A stretch of DNA of 64,000 nt, taken from NCBI RefSeq assembly GCF_003696285.1, contig NZ_RFFL01000013.1:62001-126000 (forward strand), written 5' to 3'. This document shows positions 62,945 through 64,000 of this stretch, piece after piece (the stretch's first letter is position 1; each line of letters begins with the position of its first letter). A model generated the notes under the pieces. The model ran no database searches and had not been told where the DNA came from. It was given only the letters and a program-made list of their open reading frames with translations. Origin of the DNA: Stutzerimonas nitrititolerans. Its GTDB lineage: Bacteria; Pseudomonadota; Gammaproteobacteria; Pseudomonadales; Pseudomonadaceae. The position numbers were made by a program, and so were the translations under genes.

Positions 62945-64000
62945 TTACAGCGAGCGCGCCACTTCGACTTTTTCGAATACTTCGATCTTGTCGCCAGCCT
63001 TGACGTCGTTGTAGCTCTTCACGCCGATACCGCACTCCATGCCGGCACGCACCTCGGCAACGTCATCCTTGAAGCGGCGAAGCGATTCCAGCTCGCCTTC
63101 GAAGATGACCACGTCGTCACGCAGCACGCGGATCGGACGGTTGCGGTGCACCATGCCCTCAAGGACCATGCAGCCCGCGACCGCACCGAATTTCGGCGAG
63201 CGGAACACGTCGCGCACTTCGGCGATACCCAGAATGTTCTCGCGAACATCGCTGCCGAGCATGCCGGTCAGGGCTTTCTTGACGTCCTCGATGATGTCGT
63301 AGATCACGTTGTAGTAACGCAGATCCAGACCTTCCTGCTCGACGATCCGGCGTGCGCCGGCGTCGGCCCGCACGTTGAAGCCGAACAGCACCGCATTGGA
63401 CGCCAGCGCCAGGTTGGCATCGCTTTCGGTGATACCACCGACGCCGCCGCCAATGACGCGCACCTGCACTTCATCGTTACCCAGGCCGCTGAGCGAGCCC
63501 TGCAAGGCTTCCAGAGAACCGCGGACATCGGATTTGAGGACGATATTGAGCGTCTTCTTCTCTTCCTGCCCCATGCTCTCGAAGATGTTTTCCAGCTTGC
63601 CGGCGTGGGCACGGGCGAGCTTGACCTCGCGGAACTTGCCCTGACGGAACAGGGCCACTTCACGGGCCTTCTTCTCGTCGCTCAGCACGCTGAGCTCGTC
63701 ACCGGCCTCGGGCGTACCGTCCAGGCCGAGAATCTCCACGGGGATCGACGGTCCGGCTTCCTTGATGGCGTTGCCGTTCTCGTCGAGCATCGCGCGGATG
63801 CGACCGTAGGTGGAACCAACCAGAGCCATATCGCCCTGACGCAGCGTACCGTCCTGTACCAGTACGGTTGCTACCGGGCCGCGGCCCTTGTCGAGACGCG
63901 ACTCAACCACTACACCGCGGCCAGGCGCAGACGGCGTGGCCGTGAGCTCAAGCAGTTCCGCTTGCAGCAGTACCGCTTCGAGCAGTTCGTCGACACCGGT
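62945..64000 (-). CDS. infB: Translation initiation factor IF-2, C-terminal part (5' end beyond window)
   Basis: 351 C-terminal residues of IF-2, open to the window edge. Part of domain II/III follows the GTPase domain ([30 protein letters not shown]), then [20 protein letters not shown] and the fMet-tRNA-binding C2 domain ([66 protein letters not shown]). The GTPase G motifs are not inside the window. Upstream of rbfA and truB in the usual nusA-infB operon. Confidence 0.98.
   Translation of the reverse strand, partial: TGVDELLEAVLLQAELLELTATPSAPGRGVVVESRLDKGRGPVATVLVQDGTLRQGDMALVGSTYGRIRAMLDENGNAIKEAGPSIPVEILGLDGTPEAGDELSVLSDEKKAREVALFRQGKFREVKLARAHAGKLENIFESMGQEEKKTLNIVLKSDVRGSLEALQGSLSGLGNDEVQVRVIGGGVGGITESDANLALASNAVLFGFNVRADAGARRIVEQEGLDLRYYNVIYDIIEDVKKALTGMLGSDVRENILGIAEVRDVFRSPKFGAVAGCMVLEGMVHRNRPIRVLRDDVVIFEGELESLRRFKDDVAEVRAGMECGIGVKSYNDVKAGDKIEVFEKVEVARSL

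Overview
The window is high-GC gammaproteobacterial DNA from a Pseudomonas sensu lato chromosome. The main reasons are the cbrX-cbrA-cbrB-crcZ-pcnB locus with its CA-rich sRNA, the slyD/ackA/pta block, and the dksA-gluQ and infB-rbfA-truB-rpsO-pnp orders. The intergenic repeat families would fit the stutzeri/mendocina side of the group, but I cannot fix the species. Nearly all of it is core chromosome. I see no phage, complete insertion sequence, CRISPR array, tRNA or rRNA.

Layout: 1-3.2 kb holds the cysZ 3' end, a flavodoxin-fold reductase and a TetR/old-yellow-enzyme pair. 3.4-9 kb holds slyD, ackA-pta and a YihG-type acyltransferase. 9-15.8 kb holds a CHASE hybrid kinase with a REC-PAS-GGDEF-EAL protein, then an OmpA-type lipoprotein. 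15.9-24.5 kb holds an acyl-CoA ligase, a LysE exporter, hprA-like, rsmC, a manganese riboswitch with a GDT1/UPF0016 exporter, an M48 lipoprotein, a divergent SRAP/YedK protein and small proteins. 24.6-40.2 kb holds an acyltransferase, a DUF1329 protein, yajG, mqo, dauA, an SDR, a 1 kb non-coding region rich in DnaA-box-like sites, DUF2726, DUF5924, mgtC-like, a sorbosone-dehydrogenase-like lipoprotein, sfsA and an aminotransferase. 40.4-53.4 kb is dksA-gluQ-cbrX-cbrA-cbrB-crcZ-pcnB-folK-panBCD-pgi. 53.6-58.5 kb holds envelope and unknown proteins. 58.9-64 kb is pnp-rpsO-truB-rbfA-infB (infB cut by the window end).

How genes connect: ackA-pta and mqo serve carbon overflow and the TCA cycle. 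CbrA/B drives crcZ, which titrates Hfq/Crc to relieve catabolite repression. folK and panBCD make folate and pantothenate precursors. The infB-pnp cluster handles translation initiation, rRNA/tRNA maturation and RNA decay.

The least ordinary content is non-coding. (1) A MITE-like family occurs in five clear copies (50, 265, 282, 267 and 109 bp) plus a relic, with shared GGGTCTGTTG termini, nested hairpins that show compensatory base changes, and a series of internal deletions with microhomology at the joints. Two copies complete the stop codon of the adjacent gene. (2) Between an SDR gene and DUF2726 lies an array of DnaA-box-like sites, three of them in 35-bp palindromes of fixed geometry, around a 26-codon Cys-rich micro-ORF with a strong RBS and three leader hairpins. 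(3) Three GGTAAC/GTTACC boxes sit at exact 10-bp intervals upstream of panB.
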